From Polaribacter sp. SA4-12 (GTDB lineage Bacteria > Bacteroidota > Bacteroidia > Flavobacteriales > Flavobacteriaceae), in contig NZ_CP019334.1 in NCBI RefSeq assembly GCF_002163675.1, positions 3,019,501 to 3,083,500 on the forward strand: DNA of 64,000 bases. Reading direction: 5' to 3'. The stretch's first letter is position 1. Every line of letters begins with the position of its first letter. Below are positions 51,932-59,677 of the stretch, one piece after another. The position numbers and the translations under genes were made by a program. The notes under the pieces were generated by a model. That model saw only the letters and a list, made by a program, of their open reading frames with translations. It made no database searches and was not told the DNA's origin.

Positions 51932-53152
51932 TTAAAATGTTTTTCCTAACGTAAACTGAATTGGAACTGCAACTCCCGCGTTTTGCGGAAAAATATTACC
52001 GTTAGAATAATGCATAATTCTAAGTTCTGCATTATAGCTTCTCTTTTTTCCGAAGAAAATACCTAAACCCATTGTGTCTTGATACGTGATTTTAGGACCT
52101 GCATTTAAATTATCTAAATTTCCTTTTGTTAACAATGTTGGTCCTATTAATGAGTAATTTGCATACATATCAAACCCTTTTCTTCTCAAAAAATAAAAAC
52201 GCATTGTTGGAAAAATAGAAAAAGCCAATACTTGTTCATTGGTTGCTTCTGTATTAAAAGCGGTAACACTTACTCCCCAATCTAAAGAAAAAATCTTTTC
52301 TGTTCTAAAAACCAATCTTTGATACGTTACAGAAACAGAGTTTTCAGCTTTCACTTCTCCAACCCAAAACACAGGAACTCCAAAACTTTCGAAGTTACCA
52401 ACCTTTAAACTCATTCCGAAAAAACGATTTGCGCCAAAACCAATTTTGCTTGTTCCGTAACTAACTTGAACCATGTTTTTGGGAAAGAAATGTCCGTTAT
52501 TTTCGTGTTTCTCAACGACTTCTTTGGATAATTTATTAAGATGATATTCAAAACCAAAAGAAACTTGAGAAATAGAAGGTTGATTTTCTTTTGTTGACTT
52601 TGGTAAAAATGTTCCGAATAAATTTAAACGCCATTTTTCATTTAACTTATAATTGAATCCAAAACCATATAGTAAACTTGCATAATGAGCATTAGCATAA
52701 ATTACTTTTTCGTTTATTGAAAACCCAACTCTTGTAACGTTTGCAATACCAGCTTCACCATAAATAGAAAGCTTTTTATTTAGGTTTATGTTTTTCTTTA
52801 ATGACAATGACCAAGCATTTATCCAAACGCTATTTTCATAACCAATACCATTTACATTATCGTATTTAAACCAAGCTGCAGGTCTTATTGTACCAAATTG
52901 AACTGCTAAATTTGGTTGAATTTTATAACCTAATAACATTCTTCCAGAAAAATAATTTCTAGATAAAGATTCACTTGAGTAGCCGTCAATTAAATTTCCA
53001 TTAGAAAATGGATAAAAGATTCCCCCGAAATTAATACTATAATAAGACTTCGATAAAAAGTTAGAAGGTTGCGATTTTGGGTTTGTATTTTCTTGACTGA
53101 TTAAATTTAAACAAATGAAGAAAGTAAAAAATACGATAGCAATTTTTTTCAT
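51932..53152 (-). CDS. Outer-membrane beta-barrel protein, possibly PagL-like lipid A deacylase
   Basis: This 406-residue protein has a signal peptide (MKKIAIVFFTFFICLNLISQ) and many amphipathic strands ending with a C-terminal Phe (FTLGKTF), which indicates an outer-membrane barrel. Near the end, IMHYSNGNIFPQNAG (H381, S383) resembles the HxSN active-site region of PagL-type acyloxyacyl hydrolases, which remove a fatty acid from lipid A. The Glu expected about twelve residues after the Ser is not seen, and the protein is much longer than PagL. Barrel location is well supported; enzymatic function is tentative. Confidence 0.6.
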   Translation of the reverse strand: MKKIAIVFFTFFICLNLISQENTNPKSQPSNFLSKSYYSINFGGIFYPFSNGNLIDGYSSESLSRNYFSGRMLLGYKIQPNLAVQFGTIRPAAWFKYDNVNGIGYENSVWINAWSLSLKKNINLNKKLSIYGEAGIANVTRVGFSINEKVIYANAHYASLLYGFGFNYKLNEKWRLNLFGTFLPKSTKENQPSISQVSFGFEYHLNKLSKEVVEKHENNGHFFPKNMVQVSYGTSKIGFGANRFFGMSLKVGNFESFGVPVFWVGEVKAENSVSVTYQRLVFRTEKIFSLDWGVSVTAFNTEATNEQVLAFSIFPTMRFYFLRRKGFDMYANYSLIGPTLLTKGNLDNLNAGPKITYQDTMGLGIFFGKKRSYNAELRIMHYSNGNIFPQNAGVAVPIQFTLGKTF

Positions 53153-53234
53153 GGCATAAAAATAAGAAACTTTGTAAAAAGAAAAAGCATTGGCACAAAG
53201 TTTGCTTTTATTTATTCTATACTATCTTTACAAA

Positions 53235-53846
53235 ATGGAATTAATTATTTTAGGATTAATTAGTGGTTTAGGAATTTCATATCTTATCTCTAAGAAATTC
53301 TCTTTATCAAACAAAAAAAGTTTAACAAAAAAACAATCCGTTATTTTGTTAGATAAAATTAGAAAAGTATCAAAATTGATTACTGTTGAAGGTGATTTCT
53401 CAGAAATTTATCATCATGAAAACACAAAAGAGAAATTTTGGGGAAGCATTGTAAGTAAGAAAAAAGCAATTATTTTAATTACTGCAAAAGCACACATTGG
53501 TTTCGATTTCAGGAAAATAAAAATGCATTCAGATATTAAGAAAAAGGAAATTGTTTTATCGGATTTTCCATCACCAGAAGTTTTATCAATAGAAACAGAT
53601 ACTAAGTTTTATGATATTCAAAATGGTTATTTAAACAAGTTTGATACAGAAGATTTATCAGCTTTAAATAAGGAAGCTAAAGAATATGTCTTAAATAAAA
53701 TACCGAATAGCAATTTAATTGAACTTGCAAATAAGGAAGCTTTAGAAGCTATTTTATTAATAGAGAGTTTAGTAGAAACAATTGGGTGGAAATTAGATTA
53801 CACAGCTTTAGAAGCTATTGATGAAAATAAAAAAATCTCGAAATAA
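53235..53846 (+). CDS. DUF4230 membrane-anchored protein
   Basis: This is a 203-residue protein with one N-terminal helix (LIILGLISGLGISYLI) and a soluble DUF4230 domain from about 35 on. Its features are KVSKLITVEGDFSEIYHHE, KAIILITAKAHIGFDF, EIVLSDFPSPEVLSIETD and a helical end. The function of this domain is unknown. I chose the ATG at 53235: an in-frame TTG at 53190 would precede the promoter-like TATCTTTA at 53223-53230. The gene is divergent from the outer-membrane protein and ends in a shared terminator with lpdA. Confidence 0.8.
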   Translation: MELIILGLISGLGISYLISKKFSLSNKKSLTKKQSVILLDKIRKVSKLITVEGDFSEIYHHENTKEKFWGSIVSKKKAIILITAKAHIGFDFRKIKMHSDIKKKEIVLSDFPSPEVLSIETDTKFYDIQNGYLNKFDTEDLSALNKEAKEYVLNKIPNSNLIELANKEALEAILLIESLVETIGWKLDYTALEAIDENKKISK

Positions 53847-53866
53847 ATTTTATTTCGAGATTTTTT
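53829..53866. terminator. Bidirectional terminator between DUF4230 and lpdA
   Basis: TCTCGAAATAAA at 53836-53847 pairs with TTTATTTCGAGA at 53849-53860, flanked by A and T runs. The left arm overlaps the DUF4230 stop codon. Confidence 0.85.
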
Positions 53867-53886
53867 AAATAGTATGTTATCTTATT

Positions 53887-55287
53887 TTAAGCATTCAAAG
53901 GTTTACCATCCCAAGCAGCTTTTGCAGCCTCTTTTACAGCTTCAGCATATGTTGGGTGACCATGACAAATTCTAGATAAATCTTCAGCAGATGCTCTAAA
54001 TTCCATAGCAACTGCAGCTTCCATAATTAAATCTGCAACACGTGCACCAACCATGTGAACTCCTAAAATTTCATCCGTATTTTTATCAGCTAAAATCTTC
54101 ACAAAACCATCAATATCTCCACTTGCACGAGATCTACCTAAAGCTCTCATAGAAAATTTACCTGATTTATAATCAACTCCAGCATCTTTTAATTCTTGTT
54201 CCGTTTTACCAACAGCAGCAACTTCTGGCCATGTGTAAACAATTCCAGGAATTAAATTATAATCAATATGTGGTTTTTCACCAGCTAAATATTCTGCTAC
54301 TACAACACCTTCTTCTTCCGCTTTGTGAGCTAACATTGCACCAGCAACAACATCACCAATTGCAAAAATATTAGAAATGTTAGTTTGTAAATGATCGTTT
54401 GTAGCAACTTGCCCACGCTCATTAACTTCTACACCAACTTTTTCTAAACCTAAACCTTCAGTATATGCTTTTCTACCAACTGCAACTAAACAATAGTCTC
54501 CTTTAAATTCTACTTCAACTCCTTTTTTGTTGGTTGCTTTTACAGTAACCTCATCACCATTTCTTTCAACAGCAGTAACTCCATGACTCACTGCGAATTT
54601 AATACCTTGTTTCTTTAAAACTTTGGTAAGTTCTTTAGAAACATCAGCATCCATTGTAGGTGTAATTTTCGGAGCATATTCTACTACGGTAACATCTGCA
54701 CCTAAACGCTTATAAACAGAACCTAACTCTAAACCAATAACTCCACCACCAATAACGATTAAATGTTTTGGTACTTCAGTTAATTTTAAAGCTTCTGTAG
54801 ATGTAATTATACGTTCTTTATCAAGAGAGATAAAAGGTAATGTAGATGGTTTTGAACCAGTTGCTATAATAATGTTTGTTCCTTCAACTATTTCTGAAGA
54901 ACCATCATTTTTAGTAACTTTTATATGTGTAGCATCTTCAAAAGAACCTAAACCTTCATAAACATCAATCTTGTTTTTGTCCATTAAGTATTTAATTCCA
55001 CCAGTTGTAGTTTCTACAACTTTATCTTTACGACCAATCATTTTACCAAAATCGAAAGATGGATTTTCTACAGAAATACCATGTTCTTCAAAATGATGAG
55101 TTGCATCATAAAAATGATGTGATGAATCTAACAAAGCTTTTGATGGAATACAACCTACATTTGTACACGTTCCTCCTAAAGTTGAATATTTTTCAACAAG
55201 TGCTACTTTTTTTCCTAATTGTGAAGCTCTAATTCCTGCAATATATCCTCCAGGTCCTGATCCAATTACAATAATATCGTATTTCAT
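53887..55287 (-). CDS. lpdA: Dihydrolipoyl dehydrogenase
   Basis: This FAD enzyme (E3) re-oxidises dihydrolipoyl groups in the pyruvate, 2-oxoglutarate and branched-chain dehydrogenase complexes. The 466-residue length is standard. The FAD-binding GSGPGGYIAG is at 9-18. The redox disulfide C41/C46 is in GGTCTNVGCIPSK. The NAD-binding GGGVIGLELGSVYKRLG lies near 183, and the C-terminal dimer motif with the catalytic His-Glu pair is HGHPTYAEAVKEA near 446. No E1 or E2 gene is adjacent, so it is probably shared between complexes. Confidence 0.96.
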   Translation of the reverse strand: MKYDIIVIGSGPGGYIAGIRASQLGKKVALVEKYSTLGGTCTNVGCIPSKALLDSSHHFYDATHHFEEHGISVENPSFDFGKMIGRKDKVVETTTGGIKYLMDKNKIDVYEGLGSFEDATHIKVTKNDGSSEIVEGTNIIIATGSKPSTLPFISLDKERIITSTEALKLTEVPKHLIVIGGGVIGLELGSVYKRLGADVTVVEYAPKITPTMDADVSKELTKVLKKQGIKFAVSHGVTAVERNGDEVTVKATNKKGVEVEFKGDYCLVAVGRKAYTEGLGLEKVGVEVNERGQVATNDHLQTNISNIFAIGDVVAGAMLAHKAEEEGVVVAEYLAGEKPHIDYNLIPGIVYTWPEVAAVGKTEQELKDAGVDYKSGKFSMRALGRSRASGDIDGFVKILADKNTDEILGVHMVGARVADLIMEAAVAMEFRASAEDLSRICHGHPTYAEAVKEAAKAAWDGKPLNA

Positions 55288-55345
55288 GAGTGTGTTTGTT
55301 TTGCGTAATCTTTAATCTTTCGGTTTGTTTTTTAGTAATAGTTGA

Positions 55346-55353
55346 CAAAAATA
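55346..55353 (-). promoter_or_regulatory. Candidate -7 box for lpdA
   Basis: Minus-strand TATTTTTG matches TAnnTTTG, 58 nt before the lpdA ATG. The rest of the 220-nt gap to 55507 is AT-rich with no other signal I can support. Confidence 0.5.
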
Positions 55354-55507
55354 CGGATATTTTCACAGAATAAAGTGAGAATTCAGTAGTTTTACTATCT
55401 GGAAATTATAGATTACTTTTTATTTTTCGCTTTAATTATTGATTAGTTATTTTGCTTAATAAAATGAATTACCAGCAGATTATAAACAACAATTGAATTC
55501 TAAATAA

Positions 55508-56749
55508 TTGAATAAACAACAAGTATTAATAATTGGTTATGTTTGGGTAGAACCAAATTCTTCTGCAGCAGGAAGTAGAATGCTACAACTTATTGAACAA
55601 TTTTTACAACAAGATTATAAAATTACGTTTGCTTCTCCTGCTCAAAAAGGCGAAAAAGCGTCCAATTTAAGTTCTTTAGGAATCGATGAAGTTTCAATTG
55701 AATTAAACAATGCTTCTTTTGATGATTTTATAAAAGAACTACAACCAACAATTGTACTATTCGATCGTTTTATGATGGAAGAACAATTTGGTTGGCGAGT
55801 TGCAGAAAATTGCCCAAAAGCAATTCGGATTTTAGATACTGAAGATTTACATTTCTTACGAAAGACGAGACATCAACAATTAAAAAAAGGAGAAGCGTTT
55901 ACAACAGAAGCTTTATTAAAATCTGATGATGCTAAAAGAGAAATTGCATCCATTTTAAGATGTGATATGAGTTTAATTATTTCCACTTTTGAAATGGATT
56001 TGTTAAAAGATGTTTTTAAGATTGATGAAAAAATTCTTTATTACTTGCCTTTTTTATTAGATAAAGTTGATGAACATCAAACAAAAAAATGGAAGTCTTT
56101 TGACGAAAGAGAACACTTTATTTTTATTGGTAATTTCTTTCATAAGCCAAATGTTGATGCTGTTTTAACTTTAAAAACTCAAATTTGGAGTAAAATTAGA
56201 AAATTACTTCCAAAAGCTGAGGTCCATATTTATGGGGCGTATGTAAATCAACAAATAAATCAATTACATAATAAAAAGGAAGGATTTATTATTAAAGGTT
56301 TTGCAGGAAATGCAAAAGAGGTTGTGAGAAATGCTAAAGTAGTTTTGGCACCTTTACGTTTTGGAGCAGGAATTAAAGGAAAGTTAATAGAAGCGATGGT
56401 TTGTGGTACGCCAAGTGTTACATCAGAAATTGGAGCAGAAGGAATGCATAATACATTGCCTTGGAATGGGTTTATAGAAGCTGATTATTCTAAATTTTCA
56501 GAAAAAACTGTTCAGTTATATACTGATGAAACACTTTGGATATCATCTCAAGAAAAGGGAATTGAAATTATCAATCAAATCTATGATAAAGAGAAAATAG
56601 GAGTGCTTTTTATCAACAAAATAAAAGAAATTCAAGGGGATTTAGATAGGCATAGAACTCAAAACTTTTTAGGAAATTTATTGCAGCATCAAACATTGCA
56701 AGCTACAAAGTATATGAGTAAATGGATTGAAGTAAAAAATAAAAGTTAA
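55508..56749 (+). CDS. Glycosyltransferase, GT4-like (GT-B fold)
   Basis: This is a 413-residue cytoplasmic glycosyltransferase. The N-terminal Rossmann half starts QQVLIIGYVWVEPNSSAAGS and the C-terminal half has HFIFIGNFFHKPNVDAV (about 198-214) and the donor-binding loop APLRFGAGIKGKLIEAMVCGTPSVTS (about 277-302). GT4-type retaining enzymes add a sugar from a nucleotide donor, here probably to a glycan or lipid. No polysaccharide cluster surrounds it. The start is TTG at 55508: a stop (TAA) lies immediately upstream in frame and the next ATG would cut into the fold. It overlaps the convergent outer-membrane gene by 4 nt. Confidence 0.82.
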   Translation: MNKQQVLIIGYVWVEPNSSAAGSRMLQLIEQFLQQDYKITFASPAQKGEKASNLSSLGIDEVSIELNNASFDDFIKELQPTIVLFDRFMMEEQFGWRVAENCPKAIRILDTEDLHFLRKTRHQQLKKGEAFTTEALLKSDDAKREIASILRCDMSLIISTFEMDLLKDVFKIDEKILYYLPFLLDKVDEHQTKKWKSFDEREHFIFIGNFFHKPNVDAVLTLKTQIWSKIRKLLPKAEVHIYGAYVNQQINQLHNKKEGFIIKGFAGNAKEVVRNAKVVLAPLRFGAGIKGKLIEAMVCGTPSVTSEIGAEGMHNTLPWNGFIEADYSKFSEKTVQLYTDETLWISSQEKGIEIINQIYDKEKIGVLFINKIKEIQGDLDRHRTQNFLGNLLQHQTLQATKYMSKWIEVKNKS

Positions 56750-57264
56750 AAGTGAACTTTAAAACCAATAAAACTACTAGGTCTTATATACGAGCTTTCA
56801 TTATATTTAAACTTTAAGTCTGTTCTCTCTACAATTTGATGAATATAACTTATGGAGAGTCTTTTAAAAAGTTGATAAGAAATTTCAAAATCAAAACCAA
56901 AACTGGTTGTGGTGTTGTCGAATCTTCTTATAGTTCCAAAATTTGGGAATACGCCTATATTTAATTTTTTTAAAAATAGATTTTCACGAATATATCCAAA
57001 ACCTAATGCATATCGTTTTAAAGAACCAGTATGTAGGTTTACATGTTCTAATAGAGGGTAAACAACGATGTAACTTTTAATGAATTTAACGATAGGGATT
57101 TCTACTTTTATAAGAAGATCTAATGTTCCTGCATGGTTACCTCTTTCATCTCCAGTAAAAAAGAATTTAGTATCATGGTGAACTGCTAAATCAAAAGTAT
57201 TTTGACTAAAAAACAGGGTGCTTTTTGTTAAGAGTAAGAAGAGTAAAATATATTGTAGTTTCAT
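56746..57264 (-). CDS. Secreted beta-rich protein, probably an outer-membrane barrel
   Basis: This encodes 172 residues with a signal peptide (MKLQYILLFLLLTKSTLFFS). Alternating hydrophobic strands follow (LDLLIKVEIPIVKFIKSYIVVYPLL, YALGFGYIRENLF, FDFEISYQLFKRLSISYIHQ) and a C-terminal Phe after FIGFKVHF, the usual outer-membrane barrel signature. The size fits an eight-stranded barrel. I cannot assign a function. It is convergent with the glycosyltransferase. Confidence 0.7.
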   Translation of the reverse strand: MKLQYILLFLLLTKSTLFFSQNTFDLAVHHDTKFFFTGDERGNHAGTLDLLIKVEIPIVKFIKSYIVVYPLLEHVNLHTGSLKRYALGFGYIRENLFLKKLNIGVFPNFGTIRRFDNTTTSFGFDFEISYQLFKRLSISYIHQIVERTDLKFKYNESSYIRPSSFIGFKVHF

Positions 57265-57395
57265 CGTTAATGGGGATTTGATGTTAGTACTTATTTTATG
57301 TATTTAAATAATACAGTACAAATGTATCTAACAATGTAAGGTAACTCAATAGGTGAATTTCTTAATTTACACTGTAGGTGTTGTTTACATCAAAA

Positions 57396-57441
57396 AAAGA
57401 ATGAAACTCATGCTTTTAGAAAGGCATAAATTTCATTCTTT
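57396..57441 (-). terminator. Terminator of the M3 peptidase gene
   Basis: AAAGAATGAAA at 57396-57406 pairs with TTTCATTCTTT at 57431-57441, with an inner ATGC/GCAT stem. It lies 36 nt after the leftward peptidase gene; on that strand the T run follows. Confidence 0.75.
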
Positions 57442-57476
57442 GTACTAATTTTGTTACGATAACTACTCGCTGTCTA

Positions 57477-59492
57477 TTAGATTAAACCTGCTCTTTTTAA
57501 TAAAGCATCAGGTTTTGGTTCTTTACCTCTAAATCGCTTGTATAAAATCATTGGTTTTTCTGTACCACCTTTAGAAAGTACATTTTCTTTAAATTTTGTA
57601 GCAACTTCTTTATTGAAAATCCCTTCTTCTAAAAAGTATTCAAAAGCATCTGCATCTAAAACTTCTGCCCATTTGTAAGAGTAATACCCTGCGGAATATC
57701 CACCTTGAAAAATATGAGAAAAAGCAGTACTCATACAGTTTTCTGCAACATCTGGATATAATTTTGTGTTTGCAAAAGCATTGTTTTCAAACTCTTTTAC
57801 AGATTTTATTTCTGATGGATCTTGACCATGCCATTGCATATCTAATAAACCAAAACTTAATTGTCTTAATGTTTGCATTCCCTCATGAAAACTTGCAGAT
57901 TCTTTAATTTTTTCAACATATTTCATTGGAATAACTTCTCCAGTTTCAAAATGTTTTGCGAACAATTCTAACGCTTCTTTTTCGTAACACCAGTTTTCTA
58001 AAACTTGACTTGGTAATTCTACAAAATCCCAAGAAACAGAAGTTCCGGATAAGCTATTATAAGTTGTGTTTGCTAGCATCCCATGTAATGCATGGCCAAA
58101 TTCATGAAACAAGGTTGTAACTTCATTAAAAGTTAATAATGACGGTTTTGTTTCGGTTGGTTTTGTAAAATTACAAACGATAGAAACTTGTGGTCTTTCG
58201 TTAATTCCGTTTTTAATTTGTTGAGACTTGTAAGAAGTCATCCACGCACCATTTCTTTTTCCTTTTCTTGGATGAAAATCAGCATAAAAAACAGAAACAA
58301 AATTTCCATTTATATCTGTTACGTTATAAGTTTTAACATCTTCATGATAGGTGTCGATGTTAAAAACTTCTTCAAATTTTAAATCATATAAACGATTTGC
58401 AATTTCAAAAACACCATCAATAACATTTTCTAATTTAAAATAAGGTTTTAATAACTCTTGGTCTAAATCGAATAACTCCTTTTTAAGTTTTTCTGAATAA
58501 TAAGAACCATCCCATTTTTGAAGTTGATCAATTCCGTCTAATTTTTTAGCAAAATTTTCTAAGTTTTTAAATTCTTTTAGAGCAGCAGGCTTTGCTTTTT
58601 CTAATAAATTATTAGAAAACTCAATTACTTTCTCTGGTGTTTCTGCCATTCTTTCTTCCAAAACAAAATGAGCATGTGTTTTATAGCCAAGTAAATTTGC
58701 TCTTTTATGACGAAGATTTACAATTTCTAGGACTGTTTTTTCATTGTTAAATTCATTATCTTGAAACGCTTTTTTACCAGCAGCAATTGCCATTTCTTTA
58801 CGCAATTCTCTATTGTCTGCGTAGGTTAAGAAAGGAATATAACTTGGGTAATCTAACGTAAAAACCCAACCTTCTTTATCTTTAGATTTTGCCACTTCTT
58901 TAGCGGCTTCTTTTTCACTTTCTGGTAGACCTGCTAAATCTTTTTCATCTGTTATATGCATTTCAAAAGCATTGGTTTCTGCCAATACGTTTTCTCCAAA
59001 TTTTAAAGAAAGTTTAGAAAGTTTCGCATCAATTTCACGAAGTTTGCTTTTATCAGCTTCCTTTAAATTAGCACCGTTTCTGGCAAAACCTTTGTACTGC
59101 TTATCTAAAAGCATTTCTTGTTCTGGAGTTAAATCTAAAGTTTCTCTAACATCAAAAACAACTTTTACTCTTTTAAATAAATCTTCATTAAGAGTTATAT
59201 CATTTGAAAATTCACTTAACCAAGGAGAAACTTCTTGTGCAATTTTCTGAATTTCATCGTTTGTTTCTGCAGAATTCAAATTGAAAAAAATACTAGTAAT
59301 TCTATTTAATTTTTCACCTGTAAAATCTAATGCAACCGTTGTGTTTTCAAAAGTTGGTGTATCAGAATTATTTATAATTTCATCAATTTCAGATTTTGCA
59401 ATTTCAATTGCTTTTTTAATAGCAGGTTTGTAATCATCATTAGAAATTTTAGAAAATGGAGGTGTATTAAAATCTTGTAAAAGAGAATTCAT
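57477..59492 (-). CDS. M3-family metallopeptidase (oligopeptidase A / Dcp type)
   Basis: This 671-residue cytoplasmic zinc peptidase is mostly helical, with the active site H463-E-F-G-H467 in TLFHEFGHALHGML and the third ligand Glu in the downstream SWDFVELPSQVLENWC. Substrate-binding Tyr/Gly residues are in HIFQGGYSAGYYSYKWAEVL. Such enzymes trim short peptides of up to about 15-20 residues left by proteases. It has no signal peptide. The choice between PrlC-like and Dcp-like activity cannot be made from motifs alone. It is divergent from the second T9SS protein. Confidence 0.93.
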   Translation of the reverse strand: MNSLLQDFNTPPFSKISNDDYKPAIKKAIEIAKSEIDEIINNSDTPTFENTTVALDFTGEKLNRITSIFFNLNSAETNDEIQKIAQEVSPWLSEFSNDITLNEDLFKRVKVVFDVRETLDLTPEQEMLLDKQYKGFARNGANLKEADKSKLREIDAKLSKLSLKFGENVLAETNAFEMHITDEKDLAGLPESEKEAAKEVAKSKDKEGWVFTLDYPSYIPFLTYADNRELRKEMAIAAGKKAFQDNEFNNEKTVLEIVNLRHKRANLLGYKTHAHFVLEERMAETPEKVIEFSNNLLEKAKPAALKEFKNLENFAKKLDGIDQLQKWDGSYYSEKLKKELFDLDQELLKPYFKLENVIDGVFEIANRLYDLKFEEVFNIDTYHEDVKTYNVTDINGNFVSVFYADFHPRKGKRNGAWMTSYKSQQIKNGINERPQVSIVCNFTKPTETKPSLLTFNEVTTLFHEFGHALHGMLANTTYNSLSGTSVSWDFVELPSQVLENWCYEKEALELFAKHFETGEVIPMKYVEKIKESASFHEGMQTLRQLSFGLLDMQWHGQDPSEIKSVKEFENNAFANTKLYPDVAENCMSTAFSHIFQGGYSAGYYSYKWAEVLDADAFEYFLEEGIFNKEVATKFKENVLSKGGTEKPMILYKRFRGKEPKPDALLKRAGLI

Positions 59493-59513
59493 GTGTTTTA
59501 TTTAAATAAGAGT

Positions 59514-59521
59514 CAAATATA
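59514..59521 (-). promoter_or_regulatory. Promoter of the M3 peptidase gene
   Basis: Minus-strand TATATTTG matches TAnnTTTG, with a minus-strand TTG at 59543-59545, 21 nt upstream, as a -33 element at proper spacing. This is one of the better promoter candidates in the window. Confidence 0.65.
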
Positions 59522-59561
59522 GATATTCTATCAATTTTTTATCAATAATCAACCAAAAAAC

Positions 59562-59595
59562 ATCTGTTTAACGGATAAACAATTCCATTCAACGA
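59562..59595 (+). promoter_or_regulatory. Direct-repeat motif shared with the first T9SS gene
   Basis: TTTAACG at 59567-59573 and TTCAACG at 59588-59594 form a direct repeat with a 21-bp period. The words ATCTGTTTAACG and ATTCAACGA start 25 nt apart, exactly as at 12210-12243. It may bind the same LytTR-like or other dimeric regulator. Confidence 0.45.
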
Positions 59596-59608
59596 AATTT
59601 TAGAGTTT

Positions 59609-59633
59609 TAACTTTGTTCTATTATTATGTTTG
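59609..59633 (+). promoter_or_regulatory. Two candidate -7 boxes for the second T9SS gene
   Basis: TAACTTTG (59609-59616) and TATGTTTG (59626-59633) both match TAnnTTTG. The second contains the most upstream in-frame ATG (59627-59629), so that ATG is unlikely to be translated if the second box is used. Confidence 0.5.
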
Positions 59634-59677
59634 CATACTTCTTTTCTTGTGAAATTGAAAAGAGAAACAACAGAATT

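Noticed and set aside
53190..53234. TTG start that would lengthen the DUF4230 protein by 15 residues
   Set aside because: A promoter-like TATCTTTA lies between it and the ATG at 53235, and the membrane anchor begins at the ATG.
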